This document shows positions 34,095 through 43,006 of a DNA stretch of 64,000 bases, one piece after another. Source of the DNA: Ponticaulis sp. (GTDB taxonomy: Bacteria > Pseudomonadota > Alphaproteobacteria > Caulobacterales > Hyphomonadaceae). The translations under genes and the position numbers were made by a program. The notes under the pieces are model-generated. The model searched no databases. It was not told the origin of the DNA and worked only from the letters and a program-made list of their open reading frames with translations. Numbering within the stretch: the first letter of the stretch is position 1; each line of letters begins with the position of its first letter. Location of the stretch: assembly GCA_002692725.1 (NCBI GenBank), contig NZLU01000063.1, positions 62,001 through 126,000 of the forward strand. Reading direction: 5' to 3'.

Positions 34095-35105
34095 ATGCGT
34101 ATTCATTATGTTGAAGATAACGAACGTGATGCCGCCATGCTTACAAACATGGTCGGTACTGACGGTGATATTCAGCTCAACATAAGCGAACGCATGGAAG
34201 ATTTCCTGAAGTCTTCAAAGAACGACAAGACTGATTTCGTTTTGCTGGATGTCCGCCGTCCGGACGCGGTTTCGATTGAAGACGATATCCGTCGCGTCCG
34301 ATCTTACACGGACGCCCCGATTGTCTTCGTAACCTCTGGAAACGCTGAGGGTGTCCGCCGGGAAGCCTTTGTTGGTGGCGCGGAAGCCGTGATTGATAAG
34401 GGCGACCTCAACAAGAATTTGCTGCGTCAGCTCTTTCTCAATTCCTCTATTCGTCACCGGATGAACCAGGAAGTTCCGGAAGATCGCATCCAGTCCCGCG
34501 AGATGAAAACCTCGATTGAGACGCTGACGGGTCCGTTTGCTTATGTCGAACTCAGCCTGCAGACATTGCTCGAAGTGATGGAAGATGCAGGACGAACCAA
34601 CACGGCCGAATATGTCGCGCATTTGCTGGAAACCGTAAAAGCTATTCGCGCCTATTCTCAGGACGATCTCAGCAAATCAACGCGGACGCCGATCCATGAA
34701 TTGCTGATCGAGACGGCTGAAAGAATGTCTCGCACAGCCAAAAAACGCGGCGTGGACCTGATCCTCGAAACAGAGGCCTCCTGGTTTACCCAGATGGGCT
34801 CTCAGCCGCTGGCCTCTCTGGGCATTCAGCACATGATTGCTGGCCTGTTGCGCGCCTGTGAAAAAGGTGACCGGATGGCCGTGCGGTCCGAACGCGATGA
34901 AAACGGCATCGCCCTGAACATTTTCGTGAGCCGCGATATTATTCCATCAAAAGACGCTCTGTTCGACCTGACACAGGCCGGGCCTCACCTCGGACCGGAT
35001 TCAAAAGCCTCGATCCAGCTGGCGCTGACCGTGTTGGCGATTTCGCCCGAACAAGCGGATGTCCACATCCACAAGGGCAATCTCTTTATCAAACTGCTGA
35101 TCTAG
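34095..35105 (+). CDS. Receiver domain fused to a degenerate kinase-like (ChpT-like) module
   Basis: 336 residues. Receiver domain about 1-120 with all key positions: acidic pair in HYVEDNERD, phospho-acceptor in VLLDVRRPD, threonine in VFVTSG and lysine in AVIDKGDL. The remaining 215 residues look like a two-helix dimerisation part followed by an ATPase-like fold (PIHELLIETAERMSRTAKKR; GSQPLASLGIQHMIAGLLRAC), but I see no H-box histidine and no glycine-rich ATP-lid motifs. It resembles the pseudo-kinase layout of histidine phosphotransferases. Convergent with fliJ with only 4 bp between. Confidence 0.8.
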   Translation: MRIHYVEDNERDAAMLTNMVGTDGDIQLNISERMEDFLKSSKNDKTDFVLLDVRRPDAVSIEDDIRRVRSYTDAPIVFVTSGNAEGVRREAFVGGAEAVIDKGDLNKNLLRQLFLNSSIRHRMNQEVPEDRIQSREMKTSIETLTGPFAYVELSLQTLLEVMEDAGRTNTAEYVAHLLETVKAIRAYSQDDLSKSTRTPIHELLIETAERMSRTAKKRGVDLILETEASWFTQMGSQPLASLGIQHMIAGLLRACEKGDRMAVRSERDENGIALNIFVSRDIIPSKDALFDLTQAGPHLGPDSKASIQLALTVLAISPEQADVHIHKGNLFIKLLI

Positions 35106-35109
35106 CCGA

Positions 35110-35526
35110 TCAATAAGATCGTCGGCCGGCTTGCTGAGCGCTTCGCTCATCAAAGGCTGCCTGTTCGGCTTTTTCTGCTTCATGACGCGCGCGAAGTTTT
35201 TCCTGAGCGACCAGATGCTCGAGCCGTTTGAGCTCCGCAAAAGCCGACGTCAGGGCTTTCTGGCATTCCTCATAGGCTTTTTCGGCATAGTCGAGCGCCG
35301 TGGCGAGTTGGGCCCGCCGCGCTTTCTGGCGATCGAAATAGGCCGCCATGCCAAGCGCCGTCATGGGCGAACCATCAAATTGTCCAGCCTCGGCCTCAAG
35401 GCTCGCTGCCTGCATGGCCTGTTCGGCTATGATGTCATTCTTCGCCGCCTGGGCTCTGCCCGCTTCAACGGACAGGGCATCAATGTCTTTCTTGACCCGT
35501 TTGATGAGGGTTTCGAGTGTTCTCAT
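35110..35526 (-). CDS. fliJ: FliJ, flagellar export chaperone/ATPase stalk
   Basis: 138 residues, almost entirely helical and coiled coil, with many charged residues and no hydrophobic core. This is the profile of FliJ, which inserts into the FliI hexamer. Position right after fliI with a TGATG overlap is decisive. Sequence alone is weakly conserved in this family. Confidence 0.88.
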   Translation of the reverse strand: MRTLETLIKRVKKDIDALSVEAGRAQAAKNDIIAEQAMQAASLEAEAGQFDGSPMTALGMAAYFDRQKARRAQLATALDYAEKAYEECQKALTSAFAELKRLEHLVAQEKLRARHEAEKAEQAAFDERSAQQAGRRSY

Positions 35527-36842
35527 CAGGCGCTGGCCTCATAAATCTGGGTCAGTGCGGTGAGCACGGCTTGCGGATCAGTCGGGTCGGACTCGCTCTG
35601 CGTGAGGAACTCGGCCAGCCCATCATGCAGACGGATGGCCCGGTCGGTTTGCGGATCCGCGCCCGAATTGTACGCGCCGATGCGGATCAGCTCTTCCATA
35701 TCGGTGTAAGTCGCCTCAAGCCGTCGAACTTCCCGGATCAGCTGGCTTTCTTCCGGCCCCTGCAACAATGAGGACAAGCGCGAAAGCGATTTCAGAACAT
35801 CCACCGCCGGATAACGCCCGCGCTCGGCAATCTGACGGGACATCACAATATGGCCATCCAGAATACCGCGCACGGCATCCGCCACCGGTTCGTTATGATC
35901 ATCCCCATCTACAAGAACGGTGAACAGGCCCGTGATTGCTCCTGTGCCATTCGATCCGGGGCCGGCACGCTCAAGCAGTTTTGGCAATTCAGCGAAAACG
36001 GACGGCGTGTAGCCGCGCGTTGTGGGCGGCTCGCCTGCGGCAAGGCCAATTTCCCGCTGCGCCATGGCAAACCGCGTTACGCTGTCGAGCAGGCACAGAA
36101 CCTGAAGGCCCTGATCCCGGAAGTGCTCGGCGACGGTCATGGCCGACAAGGCGGCACGTTTCCGCGCCGGAGCGGGCGCATCGGAGGTGGCTGTGACAAC
36201 GACAGAGCGGGCCAGACCGGACGGCCCCAACGCGTCTTCCACGAATTCGCGCACTTCCCTGCCCCGCTCACCGACCAGGCCAATCACGATCACGTCTGCA
36301 TCTGCGCCTTTGGCCAGCATGCCCATCAGCGTGGATTTACCGACACCGGACCCGGCAAACAGGCCCAGCCGCTGTCCGCGACCGCATGGCGTGAACAAAT
36401 CCATGACGCGAACACCGAGATGGAGTTTCTCATAGATACGCGTACGCGCATGGGCTGATGGCGGCGGCGCGTCGATGGGGCGCCCGATTGATCCACGCGG
36501 CAAATTCGGGCCGCCATCCATCGGATTTCCAAATGGATCGAGAATTCGTCCAAGCCAGTGCTCCGACGGATAAAGCCGGGCGGGTTCATTCAAAAAGCGG
36601 ACCGAAGCGCCGGGATAAACACTCCCCTTGTCATCACAGGACAGAAGAATGGCGAGGTCATCCCGGAAACCGACAATCTCGGCCAGTCGTCCATCCTTGC
36701 CACCAATCTGAGCCATGGCGCCAATATGCAGAGCGCCAGGCGGGCCAGAGGCTTCCAGCCGCAAACCTTCCAGCGCGACCACGCGGCCATGCGCCTCTGT
36801 CACGGGCACGGATTTCACAGTTCTGATGAGGTCTTGCAGCAT
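35526..36842 (-). CDS. fliI: FliI, flagellum-specific export ATPase
   Basis: 438 residues, the usual FliI length. Walker A LFAGSGVGKSTLMGML (about residues 155-170), then VIGLVGERGREVREF, Walker B region VLCLLDSVTRFAMAQRE and the P-rich AAGEPPTTRGYTPSVFAELP typical of type III secretion ATPases. It powers export of rod, hook and filament proteins. Divergent from ctrA, sharing 212 bp with several GANTC sites. Confidence 0.97.
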   Translation of the reverse strand: MLQDLIRTVKSVPVTEAHGRVVALEGLRLEASGPPGALHIGAMAQIGGKDGRLAEIVGFRDDLAILLSCDDKGSVYPGASVRFLNEPARLYPSEHWLGRILDPFGNPMDGGPNLPRGSIGRPIDAPPPSAHARTRIYEKLHLGVRVMDLFTPCGRGQRLGLFAGSGVGKSTLMGMLAKGADADVIVIGLVGERGREVREFVEDALGPSGLARSVVVTATSDAPAPARKRAALSAMTVAEHFRDQGLQVLCLLDSVTRFAMAQREIGLAAGEPPTTRGYTPSVFAELPKLLERAGPGSNGTGAITGLFTVLVDGDDHNEPVADAVRGILDGHIVMSRQIAERGRYPAVDVLKSLSRLSSLLQGPEESQLIREVRRLEATYTDMEELIRIGAYNSGADPQTDRAIRLHDGLAEFLTQSESDPTDPQAVLTALTQIYEASA

Positions 36843-36847
36843 AAAGA

Positions 36848-37043
36848 GAATCGCCCTGAATCAATGCGTGAAGGCGATTGTCTGGCTGTCGAGCTAAGAC
36901 GCCGTTAACAGATTTAAATGACGACAAAGCAATCTTCGTTAAAATCTTAGGGGTGCAATCGATTCCCCGTTAACCATTTCCTTACCAACTGCCGGTTTAT
37001 CTATGGTCGAATGCCGCTAACGCGTTAAACTGTTTTGTGATTC
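36848..37043. promoter_or_regulatory. fliI-ctrA intergenic region with four GANTC sites
   Basis: GANTC, the target of the cell-cycle methylase CcrM, occurs at 36848, 36858, 36961 and 37039 in under 200 bp. TTAACCAT at 36970 matches a CtrA half-site. Further TTAA words occur around 36905-36915, 36939 and 37025, without the N7 spacing. In Caulobacter ctrA promoter P1 is controlled by GANTC methylation and P2 by CtrA itself. Confidence 0.6.
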
Positions 37044-37054
37044 GGGAGACTTCG

Positions 37055-37768
37055 ATGCGCGTACTACTAATTGAAGATGACAATGCAGTCGCACGAAGCA
37101 TCGAATTGATGCTCAAGGCCGCTGGTTTCAATATTTACCAGACAGATCTTGGTGAAGAAGGTGTCGACCTCGGCAAAGTCTACGAGTACGACATCATCAT
37201 CCTGGACCTGTCACTGCCTGATATTTCAGGGTTTGAAGTTCTGAAACAGCTTCGTATGAGCCGTGTAAATACGCCGGTTCTGATCCTCTCCGGTAACCCG
37301 GACATTGAGGCGAAAGTCAAAACGCTGGGTTACGGCGCTGACGACTACCTCACCAAGCCATTCAACAAAGACGAGCTGATCGCCCGCATCACGGCCATTG
37401 TTCGTCGCTCGAAAGGCCACGCCGAAAGCGTCATCCGCACCGGCGACATTCTGGTTAATCTCGACGCGAAAACGGTGGAAGTTGGCGGTAATCGCGTCCA
37501 CCTCACCGGCAAAGAATATCAGATGTTCGAGCTGCTCTCTCTGCGGAAGGGCACGACCCTCACCAAAGAGATGTTCCTCAACCACCTTTATGGCGGCATG
37601 GACGAGCCAGAGCTCAAAATCATCGACGTTTTCATCTGCAAGCTCCGCAAGAAGCTGCAGCAGGCCACCAAGGGCAACCATTATATCGAGACTGTCTGGG
37701 GCCGTGGCTATGTGCTCCGCGATCCGTCTCCAAACGCTCAGCAGCTTCGCGACGAAGAAGCCGCTTAA
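37055..37768 (+). CDS. ctrA: CtrA, master cell-cycle response regulator
   Basis: 237 residues from the ATG at 37055, preceded by GGGAGA. The sequence [61 protein letters not shown] and the OmpR-type DNA-binding domain ([20 protein letters not shown], then [20 protein letters not shown]) are diagnostic of CtrA. It controls flagellar, chemotaxis, cell-division and replication genes in dimorphic alphaproteobacteria. The short alanine-rich C-terminal end (EEAA) resembles the proteolysis tag of Caulobacter CtrA. Confidence 0.98.
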   Translation: MRVLLIEDDNAVARSIELMLKAAGFNIYQTDLGEEGVDLGKVYEYDIIILDLSLPDISGFEVLKQLRMSRVNTPVLILSGNPDIEAKVKTLGYGADDYLTKPFNKDELIARITAIVRRSKGHAESVIRTGDILVNLDAKTVEVGGNRVHLTGKEYQMFELLSLRKGTTLTKEMFLNHLYGGMDEPELKIIDVFICKLRKKLQQATKGNHYIETVWGRGYVLRDPSPNAQQLRDEEAA

Positions 37769-37799
37769 GCGTCTCCCCTTTTACACACCAAATGAAAAG

Positions 37800-37826
37800 G
37801 CCGGTGCAAAATGCACCGGCTTTTTT
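37800..37826 (+). terminator. Intrinsic terminator of ctrA
   Basis: GCCGGTGCA and TGCACCGGC form a 9-bp stem with an AAA loop, directly followed by six T. It lies 31 bp after the ctrA stop. Confidence 0.93.
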
Positions 37827-37842
37827 GTGTTTGGGGGTGGGT

Positions 37843-38661
37843 CTATTCTCCCGGAATAAGCTCGCTGCAATATTGGCTGCCGATCGGTCCCATATTCTCT
37901 TGATCATCCTCGGAACGGCCATCTGAATAGGTGAGTTCAGGATTGTTGGTTTGCACCGACGCAATTGACAGCGTTTCGGGGGCTATAAAAACCTCACACT
38001 CGGCGAATCTCAGAAATGCACCACCCATATGCGAATTGACGGGGATTTCACTCTTAATCGAAAGATATTGAGTGAGTTCATCATTGCGGCCGAACAGCGA
38101 GCTTACTGAATACAAAGTCGTGGTTTGCCCATTTATCGTTCGATAGACGGTCGTTTCATAAAAGCCCCGATACTGATTCCACTCATAGCTGGAAATGCGC
38201 AGGACCGCTCCGCCTCCGAAGTCGTAGATCTTGTTGCTGCAAGTCTCTGAACCTTCGCAATCCAGGCCCAGAACGCCTGCAGTAGTTAAGAAGCTGCCAC
38301 TTGAATCGGCCTGAACCACTACATAACCGACATCCGAGTTTCTAAGGGTCGCTCGAGTTTTGAATTCCTGAAATGCAATTAAGTCATCGAGAGTGGGGGC
38401 GTTTGAAATTGAGTCGAGGATCGATCTGGAGACTCGCGATTCCAACTCAAGATTCAAGGCCTGGATGGTGTCATTGGCCGATGCCAGATCCGCCTTGAGC
38501 CGTTCTGTATTTCGCAATGATTCCGAGAGTTTGCTTTCGGCAACATCCAGTTGCTCAGTTGTATGAATGTTAGAAAATATCGAATAGGCTAAAGGAATTG
38601 AGAACGCCAGGATGGCGATCCAATCAATCTTTCTGATCTTGAAAGCATTGTTTTGGCTCAT
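37843..38661 (-). CDS. Unknown single-pass membrane protein with coiled coil
   Basis: 272 residues, not recognised. One N-terminal hydrophobic segment (WIAILAFSIPLAYSIFSNI, about residues 14-32), then a heptad-rich coiled coil (about 36-80), then a beta-rich domain with three cysteines (LDCEGSETC and later single ones). The layout suggests a periplasmic domain on a coiled-coil stalk. It is convergent with ctrA. Confidence 0.75.
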   Translation of the reverse strand: MSQNNAFKIRKIDWIAILAFSIPLAYSIFSNIHTTEQLDVAESKLSESLRNTERLKADLASANDTIQALNLELESRVSRSILDSISNAPTLDDLIAFQEFKTRATLRNSDVGYVVVQADSSGSFLTTAGVLGLDCEGSETCSNKIYDFGGGAVLRISSYEWNQYRGFYETTVYRTINGQTTTLYSVSSLFGRNDELTQYLSIKSEIPVNSHMGGAFLRFAECEVFIAPETLSIASVQTNNPELTYSDGRSEDDQENMGPIGSQYCSELIPGE

Positions 38662-38839
38662 TCAGTGGACCAGCAGTTTGCAACACTTCACAAATAACTT
38701 GATTCATCGGACATCCATTACCCTTGATCGAAACAGAACCAATATTCTGAGAAATAAAAAATCATCGACCGTCGAATTGTGGTCCGCGGTGACGCTCTAG
38801 GCTAATATCTCGGCTGGCAGTTTATCCGAAGAGCAACAC

Positions 38840-39742
38840 TTACTCCCAACCCGTGGCATTCGGTTCATCGGCCTCGATATAGCGCATGACGGCGAAGATT
38901 TCGGTGATGCGTCCCTCGGCATCGGTGCGAAAATATTCATGGATCAGATTGCGTTTGCGTGGGTTGCCATCCCGACCGACAGCGCCGGGCGGACGTTGGA
39001 AGAGCCCAACACCCATAACCACGCCCGCCTCTGTGTCAGCGACCGGATAGCGGCGATGTGCAATCTCCGCAATGGAGGTGAAATTCTCAAAGCCAGAGGT
39101 ACAATCGCCTGAGCGGACTTCATCGGCATGATCGCCTGAGCCGGGGCGGCGGTTCGTGACGCGGGTGCCGTTCTCGATGCGCTTGCAGCCATCCACTTTC
39201 GGAATGCCCTCTCCCGTATTATCGCGGAGGCCATCGAAATATTTGTCGGCCGTCGTCGTCATCATCTCGCGCGTGAGGCCCGATAAATCTGCTGGATTTG
39301 TAAAGTCAGGAGCCTCTTTTATGGCCGCGACCGGATTGTAGAGAGGCTCAAAGTCCCGGGCGATAATGGCTTCAGATTCCGTGATGTCCTGGCCATCAAA
39401 GCTCAGGCGCAGTGAGAGGAGCGCAGGCCCGTCTGCCTCATAAACAAGGCCATAGAAGGCCGCATTGCCTGTTGCCTCATCAAAGAAACGGCGCTGCATC
39501 GGGCCAAAGCCTGTTGCGCTAGTCCAGAGCCCCTCGCCCGGCGCAATTTCATGCTGGTTCTCAGTTGCGCGATAGCTTTCGGCCAGGGGTGCCTCGTCTG
39601 GCGCGCTGGTGACAAGCGCGTGCAGATATTGATCGATCAGCCGGGATTTGCAGGTCTGATCGCAGGCGTCCTCCGCCGAGGCAGCTCCGAGACAGAGTGT
39701 GCTGGCCGACAGCAGACATGTGACAATCCGTTTCAACATCAT
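38840..39742 (-). CDS. Unknown secreted protein
   Basis: 300 residues with signal peptide MMLKRIVTCLLSASTLCLGAA ending near SAEDACDQTC. The mature part contains paired cysteines (CDQTCKSR; a later CKRIENGTR...GDCTSG pair) and a SnoaL-like or DUF8021-like flavour: FARRI-type terms are absent, but the end IHEYFRTDAEGRITEIFAVM resembles such cone-shaped domains. The function is unassigned. It is divergent from the MFS gene, and a LacI-type operator lies between them. Confidence 0.75.
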   Translation of the reverse strand: MMLKRIVTCLLSASTLCLGAASAEDACDQTCKSRLIDQYLHALVTSAPDEAPLAESYRATENQHEIAPGEGLWTSATGFGPMQRRFFDEATGNAAFYGLVYEADGPALLSLRLSFDGQDITESEAIIARDFEPLYNPVAAIKEAPDFTNPADLSGLTREMMTTTADKYFDGLRDNTGEGIPKVDGCKRIENGTRVTNRRPGSGDHADEVRSGDCTSGFENFTSIAEIAHRRYPVADTEAGVVMGVGLFQRPPGAVGRDGNPRKRNLIHEYFRTDAEGRITEIFAVMRYIEADEPNATGWE

Positions 39743-39799
39743 TTCCTCCCTGTTGCCGCGCGATGGACTGCGTTGGCCTTCCCGACACTTATTGGATTT

Positions 39800-39813
39800 T
39801 GTAAGCGCTTACA
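39800..39813. promoter_or_regulatory. LacI-type operator palindrome
   Basis: TGTAAGCGCTTACA is a perfect 14-bp palindrome with the central CG typical of LacI/GalR operators. A partial copy, TGTAAGCGTGA, follows near 39894. Located between divergent genes at 39742 and 39929. No LacI-type gene is in the window. Confidence 0.6.
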
Positions 39814-39901
39814 TGCTTGAGGACAATGCTAATCCGGCGTGAAGGCCGGAAAAAAACAAGATGGCTATAGCAATCTACATTCAACTTCTGTAAGCGTGAG
39901 C

Positions 39902-39914
39902 TATACAACGTATA
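39902..39914. promoter_or_regulatory. TATAC-N3-GTATA inverted repeat upstream of the MFS gene
   Basis: A perfect 5-bp inverted repeat separated by AAC, 15 bp before the MFS start codon. A repressor bound here would block initiation. The identity of such a factor is unknown. Confidence 0.35.
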
Positions 39915-39928
39915 ATCACGGATCCGTT

Positions 39929-41593
39929 ATGTCTGATACAGCCGCACTGCCCATGGACGATGAACGCCCTGCTGTCTCGTCTCAGCAAAAGCGTATTACG
40001 TTCATCGCCCTGATGATTGTCTTCCTGCTGAGCGCGCTGGATATGACCATCATCTCGACGGCCATGCCGCGCATTGTGGCGGACCTTCATGGCCTCGAAA
40101 TCTATGCCTGGGTGACGACGGTTTACCTGCTGACCTCGACGGTCATGGTGCCGATCTGGGGTAAGCTCGGCGATATGTATGGCCGGAAACTGGTGCTGAT
40201 CATCGGCATCTGTATCTTCGTCGTCGGGTCCTGGTTGTGCGGTCTGGCAGGCGAGTTTGGCGATTTGCCCGTGCTGGGCTCGGGTATGATCCAGCTGATT
40301 GTGTTTCGCGGGCTGCAGGGCATTGGCGGCGGCGCGCTGTTCACCTCGGCCTTTGCGACCATTGCGGATCTGTTTGAGCCGCGTGAGCGCGCGAAATATG
40401 CGGGCCTGTTTGGCGCCGTGTTTGGCCTCGCCAGTGTGCTTGGCCCTGTCATTGGCGGCTTTTTCACCGATCATGGCACAGTCGAGATTATGGGGCTTCA
40501 CATCGCAGGCTGGCGCTGGGTGTTTTACGTGAATTTGCCGCTATCCCTGCTTTCGCTCTATATGATTGGCCGGAAAATGCCCGATCTTGGCATCCGCACG
40601 GGCGGCAAAATCGACTGGCTGGGCGGCGTGCTGATTGTGGTGTCGCTCGGCGCACTGATGCTGGCGCTGACCTTTGGCCCCACCGATGGCTGGTTTGCAC
40701 TGAACGTGGTGGCGCTGTTTGCGCTGTCGCTGGCCACAGGCATTGGGTTTCTGGTGACGGAAAAGATTGTGCGCGACCCGGTTCTGCCGCTCACTCTGTT
40801 CAACACCAGAGCCTTTTCCACCTCGATGATTTCTTCCTTCATCATCTCGATGGCGTTTATGGGGACGATTATCTATGTGCCGCTTTACCTGCAATTGGTG
40901 ATCGGTATACCGGCAACGAATTCCGGCTTTTCCATGCTGCCGCTGATGGGTGGTCTCATGTTCAGCGCGGCCCTGTCTGGCCGCCTGGTGACACGCACAG
41001 GAAAGTATAAAGGCTTCATGCTGGCGGGCGCGGTTCTGCAGGGAATCGGCCTTTATCTGATGACCTTCCTGACGGAAGACTCCAGCGCCTGGGATGTGGT
41101 CTGGCGGCTGTTTATTATTGGCCTGGGCCTTGGCCCCTCGCAAAGCCTGTTCACGCTGGTCTCGCAAAGCGCCGCGCCTATTCAGCAGGTGGGGGTGGCC
41201 ACTTCGACTGGCATGTTTCTGCGTCAGACCGGCTCGCTGATCGGCGTTGCGATCTTCGGCGCACTGATGACCTCCAAGCTGACTGAGAAACTGCAAACCG
41301 TGTTTCCGGATATGCCTGACGTCAATCTGGGTAAGCTGCAGGCGCAATTCATGTCGGCGGAGAACCCCGGCGCTGTGCCAGACCTGCCGCCTTTCCTGAA
41401 GACGGCCTTTGCGGATTCTATGACCTTCATCTTTTCCGGCGCGATCGTGATTGTGGTGCTGGCCTTTATCAGCATTCTTTTCGTTCCGCGCATTCAGCTG
41501 CGTGGTCGCGGACCGGATGCGAAGAAGCCTTTGGAGAAAGCCGAACACGTCGTTGAGGATGCCGCCCCCGGCGCGCCGATCACGCCGGAATAG
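39929..41593 (+). CDS. MFS drug exporter, DHA2 (EmrB/QacA-like, 14-TM)
   Basis: 554 residues from the ATG at 39929 (MSDTAALPMDDERPAVSS); upstream in-frame residues are unlikely. Fourteen or so hydrophobic segments, with the motif LDMTIISTAMPRIVADL in TM1 and GKLGDMYGRKLVL after TM2, and ALQGIGGGALFTSAF-like text (FRGLQGIGGGALFTSAFATI) and GPVIGGFF as motif C. These proteins extrude amphipathic toxic compounds by proton exchange. The C-terminal tail is hydrophilic. Confidence 0.92.
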   Translation: MSDTAALPMDDERPAVSSQQKRITFIALMIVFLLSALDMTIISTAMPRIVADLHGLEIYAWVTTVYLLTSTVMVPIWGKLGDMYGRKLVLIIGICIFVVGSWLCGLAGEFGDLPVLGSGMIQLIVFRGLQGIGGGALFTSAFATIADLFEPRERAKYAGLFGAVFGLASVLGPVIGGFFTDHGTVEIMGLHIAGWRWVFYVNLPLSLLSLYMIGRKMPDLGIRTGGKIDWLGGVLIVVSLGALMLALTFGPTDGWFALNVVALFALSLATGIGFLVTEKIVRDPVLPLTLFNTRAFSTSMISSFIISMAFMGTIIYVPLYLQLVIGIPATNSGFSMLPLMGGLMFSAALSGRLVTRTGKYKGFMLAGAVLQGIGLYLMTFLTEDSSAWDVVWRLFIIGLGLGPSQSLFTLVSQSAAPIQQVGVATSTGMFLRQTGSLIGVAIFGALMTSKLTEKLQTVFPDMPDVNLGKLQAQFMSAENPGAVPDLPPFLKTAFADSMTFIFSGAIVIVVLAFISILFVPRIQLRGRGPDAKKPLEKAEHVVEDAAPGAPITPE

Positions 41594-41674
41594 ATTGGTA
41601 TTTGAATGCGCGCGGCATAGAGTGTTCGATAATGTGCCCCCAAGTTGGGGGCCGGACACAATGGGAGACGCCGC

Positions 41675-42835
41675 ATGCTGAGAACCAGGCTGACCAACAT
41701 TCTGACACCTGCCATTCTGACGACCGGCCTTATGGTTTCCGCCTGCAGCCCACAGACCGCGCAGGAGCCCGCACCAGCGGCAAACGAAACCAGTGCTGCG
41801 TCCGATCAGCAGACGCTCAGAGATGAGGTCAGCGCCATCATCCATGAGGTGCCCGTTGAAACTGTACCGGGCATCATTGTTGTGATCGACAAGCCCGGGA
41901 AACGGATCGCGCTGGCGCGTGGGGTGGCGAACACAGAAACAGGCCTGCCCATGCCGACGGATGCGCCCATGCGGCTCGGGAGTATCTGCAAAACCTATAT
42001 GGCGGCGCTGGCGGTGATCCTCTCGAATGAGGGCGTGGTGGATCTTGAAGCGCCGATTTCGACCTATCTCGGCGAGGATGTGCTGAGCCGCATTCCGGAA
42101 GGTCTCGACCCGACAATCAGACAGCTTATGAACCACACATCGGGCATTCCGGATTATTACAACGCCCAATTCTATGCGACCTATGACCCGAATACGCCTT
42201 TAACGCCCGAATTGGCACTCTCGCTGATTAAGGGCGAGAGTGCCACCGGCACACCGGGGGAGGATCACGCCTACTCCAACACGAATTATCATCTGCTGGC
42301 GCTCATTTTGGAGAAAGAGACAGGTGAAGCGCTGGGCGCGCTGCTGCAAAGCCGGATCTTCGAGCCGCTTGGCCTCGATGACACGAGCTATAATGTTCTC
42401 CACCCACCGGGCGATGTCATTCACGGCTATGGCGAGGATTTTGACGGCTGGGAGGACATGTTCGAGAGCCGGGAAAATACCGGACCGGATGGCGGCATCA
42501 TGGCAACGCCGGATGATCTGATCACGTTCTACAGAGCGCTGTTCGCTCCGGATGGCGCATTGGCCGATGTGGGTGAGGTGATGACGGCAGACCCGTTTGT
42601 GAGCCGCGAACGCCGCTATGAAGGTCTTGGCGTTGGAACCATGGAAAACCGCGCCGGTGCGCAGGTCGAGGGCCATACGGGCGGGATCACCGGCTATTTC
42701 TCAGCCGCCTATTATCGCGCGGATACCGATACAGTGATGGTGATGCATATGAACCAGTCAGATGAAGAGGCGTTCGGCGCGACGTTCAGTGCGATTGCAC
42801 GGCTCTTGCTGACCGAGCCCGCGATCGTGGAGTGA
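41675..42835 (+). CDS. Beta-lactamase-fold serine hydrolase lipoprotein
   Basis: 386 residues from the ATG at 41675, preceded by GGGAGA. A lipoprotein signal ends in LMVSACS. The class-C/esterase-VIII fold is shown by the S-x-x-K motif LGSICKTY, the Y-x-N motif HAYSNTNYH and HTGG (VEGHTGGITG) near the end. It may be a D-ala-D-ala peptidase or an esterase; beta-lactamase activity is not implied. The spacing to the MFS gene (81 bp) leaves co-transcription open. Confidence 0.9.
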   Translation: MLRTRLTNILTPAILTTGLMVSACSPQTAQEPAPAANETSAASDQQTLRDEVSAIIHEVPVETVPGIIVVIDKPGKRIALARGVANTETGLPMPTDAPMRLGSICKTYMAALAVILSNEGVVDLEAPISTYLGEDVLSRIPEGLDPTIRQLMNHTSGIPDYYNAQFYATYDPNTPLTPELALSLIKGESATGTPGEDHAYSNTNYHLLALILEKETGEALGALLQSRIFEPLGLDDTSYNVLHPPGDVIHGYGEDFDGWEDMFESRENTGPDGGIMATPDDLITFYRALFAPDGALADVGEVMTADPFVSRERRYEGLGVGTMENRAGAQVEGHTGGITGYFSAAYYRADTDTVMVMHMNQSDEEAFGATFSAIARLLLTEPAIVE

Positions 42836-42862
42836 TCACATCGGTTGAGCAGACATCGCTCA

Positions 42863-42968
42863 CCCCGTCGAAAGACGGGGTCTGGTAGCGCTCTCGTGGA
42901 GATCCCCGCCTGCGCGGGGATGAGCGTGTGTGGCTTGCCTCATCCAGATCCCGGGTTTTCGCCCGGGA
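42863..42968. repeat. Cluster of three GC-rich hairpins
   Basis: CCCCGTC-GAAA-GACGGGG (42863-42880), CCCCGC-CTGC-GCGGGG (42904-42919) and TCCCGGG-TTTTC-G-CCCGGGA (42949-42968) follow each other. The middle unit, inside a 26-bp sequence at 42901-42926, recurs at 45080-45105. They look like dispersed REP-type intergenic repeats. They may also end transcription between convergent genes. Confidence 0.65.
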
Positions 42969-43006
42969 CAGCTGTTGAGAGAATTCGTGACAAACTTTCA
43001 CGACAC

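Noticed and set aside
36903..37054. Several TTAA words upstream of ctrA considered as full CtrA boxes
   Set aside because: None shows TTAA-N7-TTAA spacing. Only half-sites such as TTAACCAT are present, so I list them only as part of the region.
37800..37826. CAAAATG loop in the hairpin after ctrA, considered as another member of the flagellin leader element
   Set aside because: It has a longer GC-rich stem followed directly by six T, so it is a terminator. It does show that the loop alone is not diagnostic; position in the leader and recurrence are needed.
40541..42169. 542-residue frame opposite the MFS exporter and the beta-lactamase-fold gene
   Set aside because: It crosses two convincing genes in antisense and is rich in H, Q and R, typical of the shadow of hydrophobic coding sequence.
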